Notes under the pieces: generated by a model
Database searches by the model: none
What the model was told of the DNA's origin: nothing
What the model saw: the letters and a program-made list of their open reading frames with translations, nothing else
Shown: positions 8,980-17,415 of the stretch, piece by piece
Position numbering within the stretch: the stretch's first letter is position 1
How the letters are laid out: each line of letters opens with the position of its first letter
Translations under genes and position numbers: made by a program
DNA from: Merdimonas faecis
Lineage (GTDB): Bacteria > Bacillota > Clostridia > Lachnospirales > Lachnospiraceae
DNA: 64,000 nucleotides
Reading direction: 5' to 3'
NCBI RefSeq assembly: GCF_001754075.1
Contig: NZ_MIEH01000018.1
Coordinates: 124,001 to 188,000 of the forward strand

Positions 8980-9456
8980 ATGGATCAGAATTTTGACAAT
9001 ATTCCAGAAAATCAGGAGACACAGCCGGTTCCTGATACCGCGGATGAAAATCAGCAGAAAGGAACGGATCAGCAGTATACAGATCCCAATTCAGGTGCGG
9101 GACAGACATACCAGGGAAACTACTATTATGATACAGGCGCAGGACAGACATACCAGCAGCAACAGCAACAGCCGTATCAGCAGCAGTATCAGCCGTACCA
9201 GCAGCCTGGATATGATCCGGGGATGGATCAGACTCCTTTAAGTATGGGAGAATGGATCCTGACGATTTTGGTCATGATGATCCCCTGTGTGGGTCTGATC
9301 ATCTATCTTGTGTGGGCGTTTGGAAAAAATGGAAACGTGAACCGCAGAAATTACTGTCGGGCCTATCTGATTATTTATGCAGTCATTTTGGTGATCAGTA
9401 TTGCTTTTGTGACCCTGTTTGGCGCGGCGGTGTTTTCAACAGTCAGCTATTATTAA
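8980..9456 (+). CDS. Q/Y-rich protein with two C-terminal membrane helices, unknown function
   Basis: I do not recognise a functional family. The first 85 residues are hydrophilic and low in complexity, rich in Gln, Tyr, Pro and Asp, with two copies of GAGQTYQ and a run of QQQ/PYQQ units. They are followed by two hydrophobic helices (about residues 92-113 and 127-152) separated by a basic loop GKNGNVNRRNYCR. Proteins with a disordered glutamine-rich head before a small two-helix domain occur in Lachnospiraceae, with no known role. It lies directly after rnfB with its own ribosome binding site (GGGGGAAATGAT) and before a terminator, suggesting coexpression with the Rnf complex. Confidence 0.7.
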   Translation: MDQNFDNIPENQETQPVPDTADENQQKGTDQQYTDPNSGAGQTYQGNYYYDTGAGQTYQQQQQQPYQQQYQPYQQPGYDPGMDQTPLSMGEWILTILVMMIPCVGLIIYLVWAFGKNGNVNRRNYCRAYLIIYAVILVISIAFVTLFGAAVFSTVSYY

Positions 9457-9484
9457 GATAGAACAGAATATCAGAAAAAATAGT

Positions 9485-9520
9485 AAAGCCAGGAGCCATG
9501 CCATTGCTCCTGGCTTTTCG
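9485..9520. terminator. Intrinsic terminator, possibly bidirectional
   Basis: A perfect 12-bp stem, AAAGCCAGGAGC pairing with GCTCCTGGCTTT around a 9-base loop, ends in TTTT on the + strand and is preceded by AAAAAATAG, which gives a U-rich run on the - strand. It lies between the convergent Rnf operon and apbE and could serve both. Confidence 0.8.
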
Positions 9521-9618
9521 CAAAAGGTAACATCCTGTCCACAGAGGAGGGTTTAAGAAAGTGTCTTTTATTTTTCTCCATGCCAGGATGTTTTGTCTTT
9601 TTTATTATAACAGATATT

Positions 9619-10605
9619 TTATTGTTTGTGCTGAAAATTTTTGGAATAATGGATCTGATTGTCATTAGTGATAAAAACGGCGTCCACATTATTCAGCTGA
9701 TTGATCAGATTCATGCCCTTTTCATAGCCCAGAAGGAAGCAGGTGGTGCTAAGAGCATCTGCCGTCAGGGAGGAATCTGTGATAATCGTTACACTGTACA
9801 GATTATTTTCGCAGGGATAACCGGTAGCCGGATCTAAAATATGATGATAGATTTTGCCGTCCTGCTCAAAGTATCTCTGATAAACTCCGGATGTAACGAT
9901 AGATTTATCTGAGAGCTTGACAGATGTGATCGGAGTGCCGTTTTCATCAAAAGGCTTCTGGATACCAATGTTATAATCAGAGCCGTCCAGCTTGGAACCC
10001 ATGGCGATAATGTTGCCGCCAAGATCGATCATTGCATGATCAATGCCTTCTTCCTCCAGATAATCTCTGAGCCGGTCGGCAATATATCCCTTGGCTACAG
10101 CGCCTACATCCAGCTTGGCATAAGGATCCAGAAGACGGACGGTGTTGTCCTGGATCATGATATTTTTGTAGTTTACATGGCTTACGGCATCCGCAATGGC
10201 GGCGGCATCCGGAATTGACGGAGACTCGGCTTTAAAGTCCCAAAGGGAAGATATGCTTCCGATGGTGATGTCGAAAGCACCGTTTGACATTTCGCTGTAG
10301 TAGATGCCTTTTTCGATCAGAGTGATTGTTTCCTCAGAGACTTCTACAGGAGCGCCTCCAGCATTGTTGATTCTTGAAATCTCACTGTCTTCTGCCGTGC
10401 GGGAAAACATAGCGTCATATTTTTTGCAGAGCTCTTCGCAGCCCTTCAGTACAGAGTCATCAGCCGCGTCATAGATCCGGACATTGACAACTGTATCGAA
10501 CAGTGTGTCTGTATAGGTCTGATTCCGCTTGCCCGAAAAGCCGGAGCATCCGGAAAGTATAAGGACAGAGGCGGCCAGAAGAGCGGTTATCCTTCGATAT
10601 CTCAT
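9619..10605 (-). CDS. apbE: FAD:protein FMN transferase lipoprotein
   Basis: ApbE-family enzyme that transfers FMN from FAD to a threonine of target proteins at the outer face of the membrane. The N-terminus is a lipoprotein signal with lipobox LSGC (Cys20), which fits a surface location. Family motifs visible are FDTVVNVRIYD, DAMFSRT, ISSLWDF, KLDVGAVAKGYIADR and ALSTTCFLLG; the DVGAVAKGY and the late Asp-Ala/Thr segment are FAD and metal binding. Length of 328 residues is normal. Being next to rnfCDGEAB, its likely substrates are RnfD and RnfG. It is transcribed from a promoter overlapping that of the divergent gene at 10716. Confidence 0.92.
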   Translation of the reverse strand: MRYRRITALLAASVLILSGCSGFSGKRNQTYTDTLFDTVVNVRIYDAADDSVLKGCEELCKKYDAMFSRTAEDSEISRINNAGGAPVEVSEETITLIEKGIYYSEMSNGAFDITIGSISSLWDFKAESPSIPDAAAIADAVSHVNYKNIMIQDNTVRLLDPYAKLDVGAVAKGYIADRLRDYLEEEGIDHAMIDLGGNIIAMGSKLDGSDYNIGIQKPFDENGTPITSVKLSDKSIVTSGVYQRYFEQDGKIYHHILDPATGYPCENNLYSVTIITDSSLTADALSTTCFLLGYEKGMNLINQLNNVDAVFITNDNQIHYSKNFQHKQ

Positions 10606-10637
10606 AATACACCTCGATTTATCAATTTATCATTGCT

Positions 10638-10666
10638 ATTATAGCATGACATATAGTTGATGGCAA
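10638..10666 (-). promoter_or_regulatory. Promoter of apbE
   Basis: On the - strand, TTGCCA (10661-10666) and TATAAT (10638-10643) are separated by 17 bases. The element ends about 33 bases before the apbE start codon and overlaps the -35 region of the divergent promoter on the + strand. Confidence 0.65.
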
Positions 10667-10685
10667 AGATTTGTTGTGTTAAAAT
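10657..10685 (+). promoter_or_regulatory. Promoter of the NusG-II / Gx gene pair
   Basis: TTGATG (10657-10662), 17 bases, TAAAAT (10680-10685). It overlaps the -35 box of the opposing apbE promoter at 10661-10666, so the two transcripts probably compete or are coregulated. Confidence 0.6.
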
Positions 10686-10715
10686 AGGTGCTAGAGAAAA
10701 AAGGGGTATACTATT

Positions 10716-11087
10716 ATGAAGATAAAATTGGAAAAAAGAGATAAGCTGCTGATCGTGATCGTTGTGTGCGTGGCTCTCTGTGCGTTTCTTGCACATCAGA
10801 TCATCGGCGGAGACGGCGCCGGCAAGGTGACTGTTAAGGTGAACGGAGAGCTGAAGGGAACCTACAGCCTTGCTGAGGACCAGACGATCGAGATCAATGG
10901 AGGCACCAATATCCTGCAGATCAAAAATGGGAAAGCAGATATGACAGAGGCAGACTGTCCGGATCAGCTGTGTGTTAACCAAAGGGCGATTTCCAGACAG
11001 GGCGAGAGTATTATCTGTCTGCCGCACAAGGTGGTCGTAGAAGTAGAAAGCAGTGAGAGCAGTGAACTGGACGCCGTGACGAATTAG
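10716..11087 (+). CDS. NusG domain II-containing membrane-anchored protein
   Basis: A 123-residue protein with an N-terminal membrane anchor (about residues 10-26) and an outside domain of the NusG-II family, marked by VKVNGELKGTYSL, an ADCPDQLCVNQ segment with two cysteines and the ending ESIICLPHKVVVEV. This family is often beside ApbE and the Gx transporter in Clostridia, and is therefore linked by context to extracytoplasmic flavin or redox chemistry, but no biochemical role is established to my knowledge. It lies 13 bases upstream of the Gx gene and shares its promoter. Confidence 0.8.
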   Translation: MKIKLEKRDKLLIVIVVCVALCAFLAHQIIGGDGAGKVTVKVNGELKGTYSLAEDQTIEINGGTNILQIKNGKADMTEADCPDQLCVNQRAISRQGESIICLPHKVVVEVESSESSELDAVTN

Positions 11088-11100
11088 GAGGAAGAAGAGC

Positions 11101-11592
11101 TTGAGAAGCAGGGTGGCCTATTTTGGCGTATTTACAGCACTGGCATTGATCTTCAGTTATGTCGAGACACTGATCCCGTTTCAGATCGGAATCCCGGGGG
11201 TGAAGCTGGGCCTGGCAAATCTGGTCATTGTAGTGGCTCTATATAAATTAAGTCTAAAAGAGACATATCTATTATCGATAGTCCGGGTGTTGTTATCCGG
11301 ATTCTTATTTGGAAATTATTTCAGTATTATTTACAGTCTGGCAGGAGGGCTTTTGAGCCTGACAGTTATGGCGGCCTTAAAGCGTTTTGGAGGCTTTAGT
11401 GTTATGGGAGTCAGCCTGGCGGGTGGCGTGTTTCATAATATAGGGCAGCTTTTGATAGCTATGGCCGTGGTGGAGACCTACAGCGTAATGTATTATCTGC
11501 CGGTACTTCTTGTCGCCGGAATGATCACAGGTTTTGTGATCGGTCTGGTCTCAAATGAAATGCTGAAAAGACTGGTAAATATTCAGATGTAG
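11101..11592 (+). CDS. Gx transporter / heptaprenyl diphosphate synthase component I-like membrane protein
   Basis: This 163-residue polytopic protein (about five hydrophobic segments) shows the ALALIFSYVETLIP and GVKLGLANLVIV signature of the family annotated either as Gx transporter or as heptaprenyl diphosphate synthase component I. No prenyltransferase aspartate motif is present, so a catalytic role on its own is unlikely; a small-molecule or quinone-precursor transport role fits better. It starts with TTG after GGAGGAAGAAGAGC. Together with the NusG-II protein and apbE it forms an Rnf-linked accessory cluster. Confidence 0.75.
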   Translation: MRSRVAYFGVFTALALIFSYVETLIPFQIGIPGVKLGLANLVIVVALYKLSLKETYLLSIVRVLLSGFLFGNYFSIIYSLAGGLLSLTVMAALKRFGGFSVMGVSLAGGVFHNIGQLLIAMAVVETYSVMYYLPVLLVAGMITGFVIGLVSNEMLKRLVNIQM

Positions 11593-11600
11593 GAGGAAAT

Positions 11601-12212
11601 ATGATTTCATATATCAGAGGTACTCTGGCCTTTTTTGAAGAGGACAAGGTGGTCGTGGATGTAGGCGGCGTTGGATACGGCATTTATATGTCAGGACAGG
11701 ATATGAGCCGTCTTGGACCTGCCGGTACCGAGGTCAGGATCCACACTTATTTAAATGTCAAGGAAGATGCGATGCAGCTGTATGGCTTCCTTACGAGGGA
11801 TGCGCTTCAGGTTTTTCGGCTGCTGATCAGCGTCAGTGGTATCGGACCGAAAGGAGGACTTGGGATCCTTTCCGCCCTGACGCCGGATGATCTCCGGTTT
11901 GCAGTGATGGCAGGCGATGTGAAAGCGATCAGTGCCGCCCCCGGGATCGGGAAAAAGACGGCTGAAAAGCTGATCCTGGAGCTAAAGGACAAGCTTCATC
12001 TGGAGGATGCGCTGGAACATGCGGCAGGGGAGACGGAGAGTACCGGAGTGCCGGGACACATGGGAGATGTCCAGAATGATGCGGTGCAGGCTCTGGTGGC
12101 GCTCGGCTATGGAAGCACAGAGGCGTTAAAAGCCGTACGGCAGGTGGAATGGAATAATGAGATGGAAGCGGAAGACCTGCTGAAGCAGGCGCTGAAGTAT
12201 ATGACATTTTAG
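11601..12212 (+). CDS. ruvA: Holliday junction branch migration protein RuvA
   Basis: Binds four-way DNA junctions and loads the RuvB motor. The N-terminal OB domain (MISYIRGTLAFFEED) is followed by two helix-hairpin-helix motifs, SVSGIGPKGGLGIL and AAPGIGKKTAEKLIL, and a C-terminal domain ending ALKYMTF that contacts RuvB. Length of 203 residues is normal. It starts 8 bases after the Gx gene and precedes ruvB by 21 bases. Confidence 0.96.
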   Translation: MISYIRGTLAFFEEDKVVVDVGGVGYGIYMSGQDMSRLGPAGTEVRIHTYLNVKEDAMQLYGFLTRDALQVFRLLISVSGIGPKGGLGILSALTPDDLRFAVMAGDVKAISAAPGIGKKTAEKLILELKDKLHLEDALEHAAGETESTGVPGHMGDVQNDAVQALVALGYGSTEALKAVRQVEWNNEMEAEDLLKQALKYMTF

Positions 12213-12233
12213 GATGGATATGAGGAACGAAGC

Positions 12234-13241
12234 ATGAGCAGAAGAATTATCACGACAGAGAATCTGGAAGAAGATAAGAAGATAGAGAATCATCTCCGGC
12301 CTCAGCTTCTGGAGGATTATATCGGCCAGGAGAAAGCAAAAGAGACTCTGAAGATTTATATTGAGGCGGCAAAGGCCAGAAAGGAAGCGCTGGACCATGT
12401 GCTTTTCTATGGTCCGCCGGGGCTTGGCAAGACAACGCTGGCGGGGATCATAGCCAATGAGATGCAGGTGCACATGAAGATCACCTCCGGGCCGGCGATT
12501 GAGAAGCCGGGAGAAATGGCGGCAATCTTAAATAATCTCCAGGAGGGCGACGTACTGTTCGTAGATGAGATCCACCGCCTGAACCGCCAGGTAGAAGAAG
12601 TACTGTATCCGGCGATGGAGGACTATGCGATTGATATTATGATCGGAAAAGGAGCCAGTGCCCGTTCGATCCGTCTGGATCTGCCGAAATTCACACTGGT
12701 AGGAGCAACCACCCGGGCCGGGATGCTGACAGCTCCTCTAAGAGACCGGTTTGGCGTGGTAACCAGAATGGAATATTATACGGTAGAAGAGTTAAAGACT
12801 ATCATTCTCAGATCTGCCAGGGTACTGGAAGTGGGAATTGATGAAAAAGGGGCGGAAGCCTTAGCGAAGCGCTCCAGAGGCACGCCAAGACTTGCAAACC
12901 GTCTTTTGAAGCGGGTACGGGATTTTGCCCAGGTTAAATATGACGGTTATATCACCCGGGAGGTAGCAGATTATGCACTGGATCTTCTGGATGTGGATAA
13001 GGAAGGACTGGATCAGACAGACCGGGATCTGCTTATTCTGATGATCGAGAAGTTTGGCGGAGGCCCGGTGGGACTTGATACGCTGGCGGCAGCGCTTGGC
13101 GAGGATGCGGGCACGATCGAGGATGTGCTGGAACCCTATCTTCTGAAGAATGGATTTATCCAGAGGACGCCAAGAGGCCGTATTGTTACGGACCAGGCAT
13201 GGGCACATCTGGGAATTTCCCGGGAAAAAGAAGAAAAATAG
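12234..13241 (+). CDS. ruvB: Holliday junction branch migration ATPase RuvB
   Basis: AAA+ motor that drives branch migration during recombination repair. Walker A is [11 protein letters not shown], Walker B is LFVDEIHRL, sensor 1 is VGATTRAG, and the arginine finger region and C-terminal winged helix ([43 protein letters not shown]) are all present. Length of 335 residues is standard. No SOS box was seen in front of the ruvAB pair. Confidence 0.97.
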   Translation: MSRRIITTENLEEDKKIENHLRPQLLEDYIGQEKAKETLKIYIEAAKARKEALDHVLFYGPPGLGKTTLAGIIANEMQVHMKITSGPAIEKPGEMAAILNNLQEGDVLFVDEIHRLNRQVEEVLYPAMEDYAIDIMIGKGASARSIRLDLPKFTLVGATTRAGMLTAPLRDRFGVVTRMEYYTVEELKTIILRSARVLEVGIDEKGAEALAKRSRGTPRLANRLLKRVRDFAQVKYDGYITREVADYALDLLDVDKEGLDQTDRDLLILMIEKFGGGPVGLDTLAAALGEDAGTIEDVLEPYLLKNGFIQRTPRGRIVTDQAWAHLGISREKEEK

Positions 13242-13306
13242 TTGGTTTTTATACCGGTTTAGTTTATAATAGGTATCAAGATTATGAAAGTTCGAGGAGG
13301 CTTCTC

Positions 13307-13720
13307 ATGGCATCATCAAAAAATTATACAGAAGTACTGATCGGGGGAAAGGTATTTACACTCAGTGGATTTGAGAGCGAAGAGTATCTGCAGAAAGTGT
13401 CTACATACCTGAACCACAAAATTGAGGAGTGCAGCAGCAGCGACGGATATCGGAAGCAGAGCTCGGAGACAAGGAGTATCTTACTGGCGCTGAATATTGC
13501 AGATGACTATTTTAAGGCAAAGAAGCAGGGCGGCACGCTGGAAAGTGATATTGAGACAAAAGATAAAGAGATGTATGATCTGAAGCATGAACTGATATCT
13601 GTTCAGATCAAGCTGGAAAATGCAGAAAAGGCGATGGACAAGTTAAAGGAAGAGAACAAGGAGCTGCAGATGAAGATTGTCCAGCTGGAAACAGAGATAA
13701 AGAATAATCGTAAAAAATAG
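13307..13720 (+). CDS. zapA: Cell division protein ZapA
   Basis: FtsZ-ring-associated protein that bundles FtsZ filaments. The N-terminal domain (TEVLIGGKVFTLSGFESEEY) is ZapA-like, followed from about residue 70 by a long charged coiled coil rich in Lys and Glu (SVQIKLENAEKAMDKLKEEN). I use the ATG at 13307 because GAGGAGG stands 6 bases upstream; an open frame continues upstream to 13199 but overlaps ruvB and lacks a ribosome binding site. A strong terminator begins at its stop codon. Confidence 0.88.
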   Translation: MASSKNYTEVLIGGKVFTLSGFESEEYLQKVSTYLNHKIEECSSSDGYRKQSSETRSILLALNIADDYFKAKKQGGTLESDIETKDKEMYDLKHELISVQIKLENAEKAMDKLKEENKELQMKIVQLETEIKNNRKK

Positions 13721-13744
13721 GCTGTCCTTGGACAGCCTTTTTTC
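13720..13744 (+). terminator. Intrinsic terminator after zapA
   Basis: GGCTGTCC and GGACAGCC form an almost loop-less palindrome (effective loop CTTG) followed by TTTTTTT. It starts on the last base of the zapA stop codon; the next gene begins only 12 bases beyond it. Confidence 0.85.
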
Positions 13745-13756
13745 AAGAGGAAAGTG

Positions 13757-15934
13757 ATGAAAGAACAGGTAGTAAAAATCTTGGCTCCTGCAGGAAATAA
13801 GGACGCGCTTCTTGCGGCAGTGAGGGCGGGGGCCGATGCGGTATATGTGGGCGGAAGCCGGTTTGGTGCAAGGGCCTACGCGGCAAATTTTACAGAGGAA
13901 GAGCTGCTTTTTGCTTTAGACTATGTGCATATGAAAGAGCGGAAGCTGTATCTGACAGTGAATACACTGGTGAAACAATCAGAGATTGACAGTGTGTACG
14001 ATTTCCTCCTGCCGTTTTACAGACAGGGGCTTGACGGGGTGATCGTACAGGATTTTGGTGTGGGGACAGTGATCCGCCAGGCATTTCCGGACATGGAGCT
14101 TCACGCCAGCACCCAGATGGCGGTGACAGGAGCAGATGGCGCCGCTTTTCTGCAGGGAAATGGGTATGTGCGGGTTGTCCCTGCGCGGGAGATTTCGCTT
14201 CCGGAGATCCGGAAGATCAAAGAAAAAACGGGCCTTTCTGTGGAGTGTTTCGTTCACGGGGCCCTCTGTTACTGTTATTCCGGACAGTGTCTTTTAAGCA
14301 GCATGATCGGAGGCAGGAGCGGAAACCGTGGGCAGTGCGCCCAGCCCTGCCGCCTTCCCTACAGCGTAAAAGAGGGCAGACCCTCAGATCTTATGAGTCT
14401 GAAGGATCTGTGTACCATCGATCTTTTGCCGGAGCTTCTTGATGCCGGGATTGATTCTTTTAAGATCGAAGGCAGGATGAAGCAGCCGGACTATGTGGCG
14501 GGGGCAGTAGAGATTTACAGGAAGTATGCTGATCTTTGCCTTGCCGGAGAAAGACCGTACCAGGTGTCGGAGGAGGACAGAAGAAGGCTCCTTGGCGCAT
14601 ACCAGAGACGGGGCTATACAGAAGGATATTACCGGCAACATAATGGAAAACAGATGATTTCTCTAAAGCGCCCTAAGGCGCGGGAATATGCGGAAGGGAC
14701 AAAGGATGCGGCCGGGGCGCTTCCGGAAATCAAAGAAAAAATTAATGGGAAGTTAATATTTTCTCCGGAAAAACATGTTAAACTGTTACTGGAAAGCAAA
14801 AGATGCAGTCTGGAATATGAAGGCCCCGTACCAGAGCCGGCGAAAAAGCAGCCGTTAGATCCACAGCGGGTAGAAAAGCAGATGCGTAAGACAGGAAATT
14901 CAGCTTTCCAGTTTGAACAACTGGATATTCAAATGGAAGGAGCGTTTTTCCTTCCTATGCAGGCGTTAAATGAACTCCGCAGAAAAGGGCTTGAAAAGCT
15001 GGAGTGGGAGATCCTGAAAGCGTATCACAGGGAGAGCCCTGGAATGTTGTTACGGAATCCGGAAAAAGTGGAAGAGACACCGGCACCTGAGAGCCGGAGC
15101 GCTGTGGAGAGAGAGCCGGTACTGGCTGTCTTGGTGCAGACAGTTCCACAGCTTCAGGCGGCGCTTTCGATTCCCGGGGTAGAGCGTATCTATGTGGACA
15201 GTATGACCGGGAACCGTCCGGCTGTCAGAAAAATCATGGAAGACAGCAGGAAAAATCCGGACAGAAGAGCACCGGGTTATTATCTGGCCATGCCTTATAT
15301 TTTCCGGGAGGAAACGAAAACGAAGTTTGAAAGGGATTATCAGGAAGCACTTCGTGATTATGACGGCGTCCTGATCCGCAACCTGGAGAGCCTAAAGTGG
15401 CTTCAGGACCGGGAATATAAAAAGCCGGTCCGTTCCGATTACAATCTATATGCATGCAACAGACGAAGCAGAGACTTTTTAATAGGAGAGGGACTGGAAG
15501 CGGTGACAGCTTCGGTGGAACTGAATTTTAAAGAGCTTCGGGAGCTGGGGATCGAAGGGCAGACTCTCATCGCATATGGGTATCAGCCGGTGATGCTGAC
15601 GGCAAATTGTATAAAGCGGACGACGGGGGGGTGTGAAAAAAGGCCGGGATATCTGTATATCACTGACCGGTACCGGAAAAAATTTGCTGTGAAAGCCTGC
15701 TGTGATTATTGTTATAATATTATATATAATTCAGCGCCGCTTTTTCTTGCCGATCAGGCAGAAAAGATCCTGGAACTGAGACCGGGAGAGGTGCGGCTGG
15801 ACTTTTCAACAGAGAGGCCGGAAGAAGTGATAAAGATGGCCGGCGTTTATCAGAGAGCTTTTCTTAACGGGGAAAGAGTCGGCGTCCCGGAGATGGAATT
15901 TACCAGGGGACATACGAAACGGGGAGTAAAGTAG
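13757..15934 (+). CDS. U32 family protein with C-terminal DUF3656-type region (RlhA-like)
   Basis: A 725-residue protein whose N-terminal half is a U32 domain: KILAPAGNKDALLAAVRAGADAVY at the start, ELHASTQMAV, and the cysteine cluster CFVHGALCYCYSGQCLLSS followed by SGNRGQCAQPCRLPY. E. coli RlhA, from the same family, hydroxylates a cytidine of 23S rRNA, and others act in tRNA modification, so RNA hydroxylation is more likely than proteolysis despite the peptidase name. The long C-terminal half includes a second Cys set (KACCDYCYN). ATG at 13757 follows AGAGGAAAGTG. The next gene begins 8 bases after its stop. Confidence 0.82.
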   Translation: MKEQVVKILAPAGNKDALLAAVRAGADAVYVGGSRFGARAYAANFTEEELLFALDYVHMKERKLYLTVNTLVKQSEIDSVYDFLLPFYRQGLDGVIVQDFGVGTVIRQAFPDMELHASTQMAVTGADGAAFLQGNGYVRVVPAREISLPEIRKIKEKTGLSVECFVHGALCYCYSGQCLLSSMIGGRSGNRGQCAQPCRLPYSVKEGRPSDLMSLKDLCTIDLLPELLDAGIDSFKIEGRMKQPDYVAGAVEIYRKYADLCLAGERPYQVSEEDRRRLLGAYQRRGYTEGYYRQHNGKQMISLKRPKAREYAEGTKDAAGALPEIKEKINGKLIFSPEKHVKLLLESKRCSLEYEGPVPEPAKKQPLDPQRVEKQMRKTGNSAFQFEQLDIQMEGAFFLPMQALNELRRKGLEKLEWEILKAYHRESPGMLLRNPEKVEETPAPESRSAVEREPVLAVLVQTVPQLQAALSIPGVERIYVDSMTGNRPAVRKIMEDSRKNPDRRAPGYYLAMPYIFREETKTKFERDYQEALRDYDGVLIRNLESLKWLQDREYKKPVRSDYNLYACNRRSRDFLIGEGLEAVTASVELNFKELRELGIEGQTLIAYGYQPVMLTANCIKRTTGGCEKRPGYLYITDRYRKKFAVKACCDYCYNIIYNSAPLFLADQAEKILELRPGEVRLDFSTERPEEVIKMAGVYQRAFLNGERVGVPEMEFTRGHTKRGVK

Positions 15935-15942
15935 GTGAAATA

Positions 15943-17415
15943 TTGGTCAATATTATAGTTGAAGTATCTAAATATCTGATGATCATACTGATGACGGTCT
16001 ATACATATCTGTGCTTCAGTATTTTTGGCTTTTCGGATCCGGACCGGAAACAAAGGCTTCTCCGGAAGCAGAATGTATTAATGTTTGCGATTCAGCTGGT
16101 GGCATATATGGTGATGTATCTGCAGACGGAGGATATCCGCATGCTGGGATTTTATCTTATGCAGGTAGTACTGTTTGGGGCTACGATCCTTCTGTATACC
16201 AACATCTATCCAAAGGTATCGCGTCTGGTAGTCAATAACATGTGTATGCTGCTCTGCATAGGCATGATCATGCTGACGCGTCTTGATTATGAAAATGCGG
16301 TCAAGCAGTATGTGATCGCGGCCGGGGCCATCGCACTCAGCCTGGTGGTGCCGGTGATCATTCGGAAGTTTAAGCTTTTATCGGAATGGCGTACTTTTTA
16401 TGGAGTGGCCGGCCTGTTTTCGCTGGCGATCGTGGTTGTCATCGGCCAGGTATCCTATGGCGCTATGCTGGGATTTTCCATCGGAGGCATCAGCGTGCAG
16501 CCCTCCGAGGTGGTAAAGATTATCTTTGTATTTTTTGTGGCCTCCAGCTTTAAGAAATCACTGGAATTCCGCAATATTGTAATCACTACGGCTGTAGCGG
16601 CCTTCCATGTACTGATTCTTGTGATTTCCAGGGATCTGGGAGCGGCGCTGATCATTTTCATCGTATATCTGGCCATGCTGTACGTGGCAACCAGGCAGCC
16701 GCTTTATGTACTGGCTGGCCTGGGGGCGGGAAGTGTGGCGTCGGTGGCGGCTTATTATCTATTCAGCCATGTCAGGACCCGTGTCATTGTCTGGCGGGAT
16801 CCGTTTGCGGCTTATGACAACGGCGGGTACCAGGTGGCTCAGTCCCTGTTTGCGATCGGCACCGGAGGCTGGTTTGGAATGGGACTTTTTCAGGGAGAGC
16901 CGGATACGATCCCAGTGGCATCGGAGGACTTTATCTTCTCTGCCATTGCGGAAGAGATGGGGATCATTTTTGCACTCTGTCTCATACTGGTCTGCGTCAG
17001 TGTCTATATTATGTTTTTGAATATTGCCATGCAGCTGAGAAGCATGTTTTACAAGCTGGTGGCATTGGGGCTTGGAACCTGTTATATCTTCCAGGTATTT
17101 CTTACGATCGGCGGAGTGACAAAGTTTATCCCGTCTACCGGCGTGACGCTTCCGCTGGTCAGCTACGGCGGAAGTTCACTTGTCAGTACACTGATTATGT
17201 TTGCGATCATTCAGGGACTTTATATTTTAAGAGAGGACGAGGAAGAGACTATTGAAAGAAAGAAGAAGGAAAGGCTACGAGCAAAGAGAAGCGGACAGGA
17301 AGCTAAGGCGAGAGCAGGAAATGCGGGCAATGTCCCGGAAAGACCGAAAAGAAGCGGGCAGAAGGGACAAGAGAAAGGCCAAAGAAAAGCGCGAAAGGAA
17401 CAAAGAATTCGCTAG
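15943..17415 (+). CDS. FtsW/RodA/SpoVE-family peptidoglycan glycosyltransferase
   Basis: SEDS-family polymerase of lipid II with about ten to twelve membrane helices over 490 residues. Conserved features include SVQPSEVVKI, SRDLGAALIIF, and the late motif KFIPSTGVTLPLVSYGGSSLVS, which contains the signature proline-serine-glycine segment of this family. The apparent start is TTG at 15943. The last 50 residues form a very basic cytoplasmic tail that is encoded over DNA also used by the N-terminus of the next gene. A partner transpeptidase follows, giving a classical SEDS-PBP pair. Whether it acts in division, elongation or sporulation cannot be decided here. Confidence 0.88.
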   Translation: MVNIIVEVSKYLMIILMTVYTYLCFSIFGFSDPDRKQRLLRKQNVLMFAIQLVAYMVMYLQTEDIRMLGFYLMQVVLFGATILLYTNIYPKVSRLVVNNMCMLLCIGMIMLTRLDYENAVKQYVIAAGAIALSLVVPVIIRKFKLLSEWRTFYGVAGLFSLAIVVVIGQVSYGAMLGFSIGGISVQPSEVVKIIFVFFVASSFKKSLEFRNIVITTAVAAFHVLILVISRDLGAALIIFIVYLAMLYVATRQPLYVLAGLGAGSVASVAAYYLFSHVRTRVIVWRDPFAAYDNGGYQVAQSLFAIGTGGWFGMGLFQGEPDTIPVASEDFIFSAIAEEMGIIFALCLILVCVSVYIMFLNIAMQLRSMFYKLVALGLGTCYIFQVFLTIGGVTKFIPSTGVTLPLVSYGGSSLVSTLIMFAIIQGLYILREDEEETIERKKKERLRAKRSGQEAKARAGNAGNVPERPKRSGQKGQEKGQRKARKEQRIR

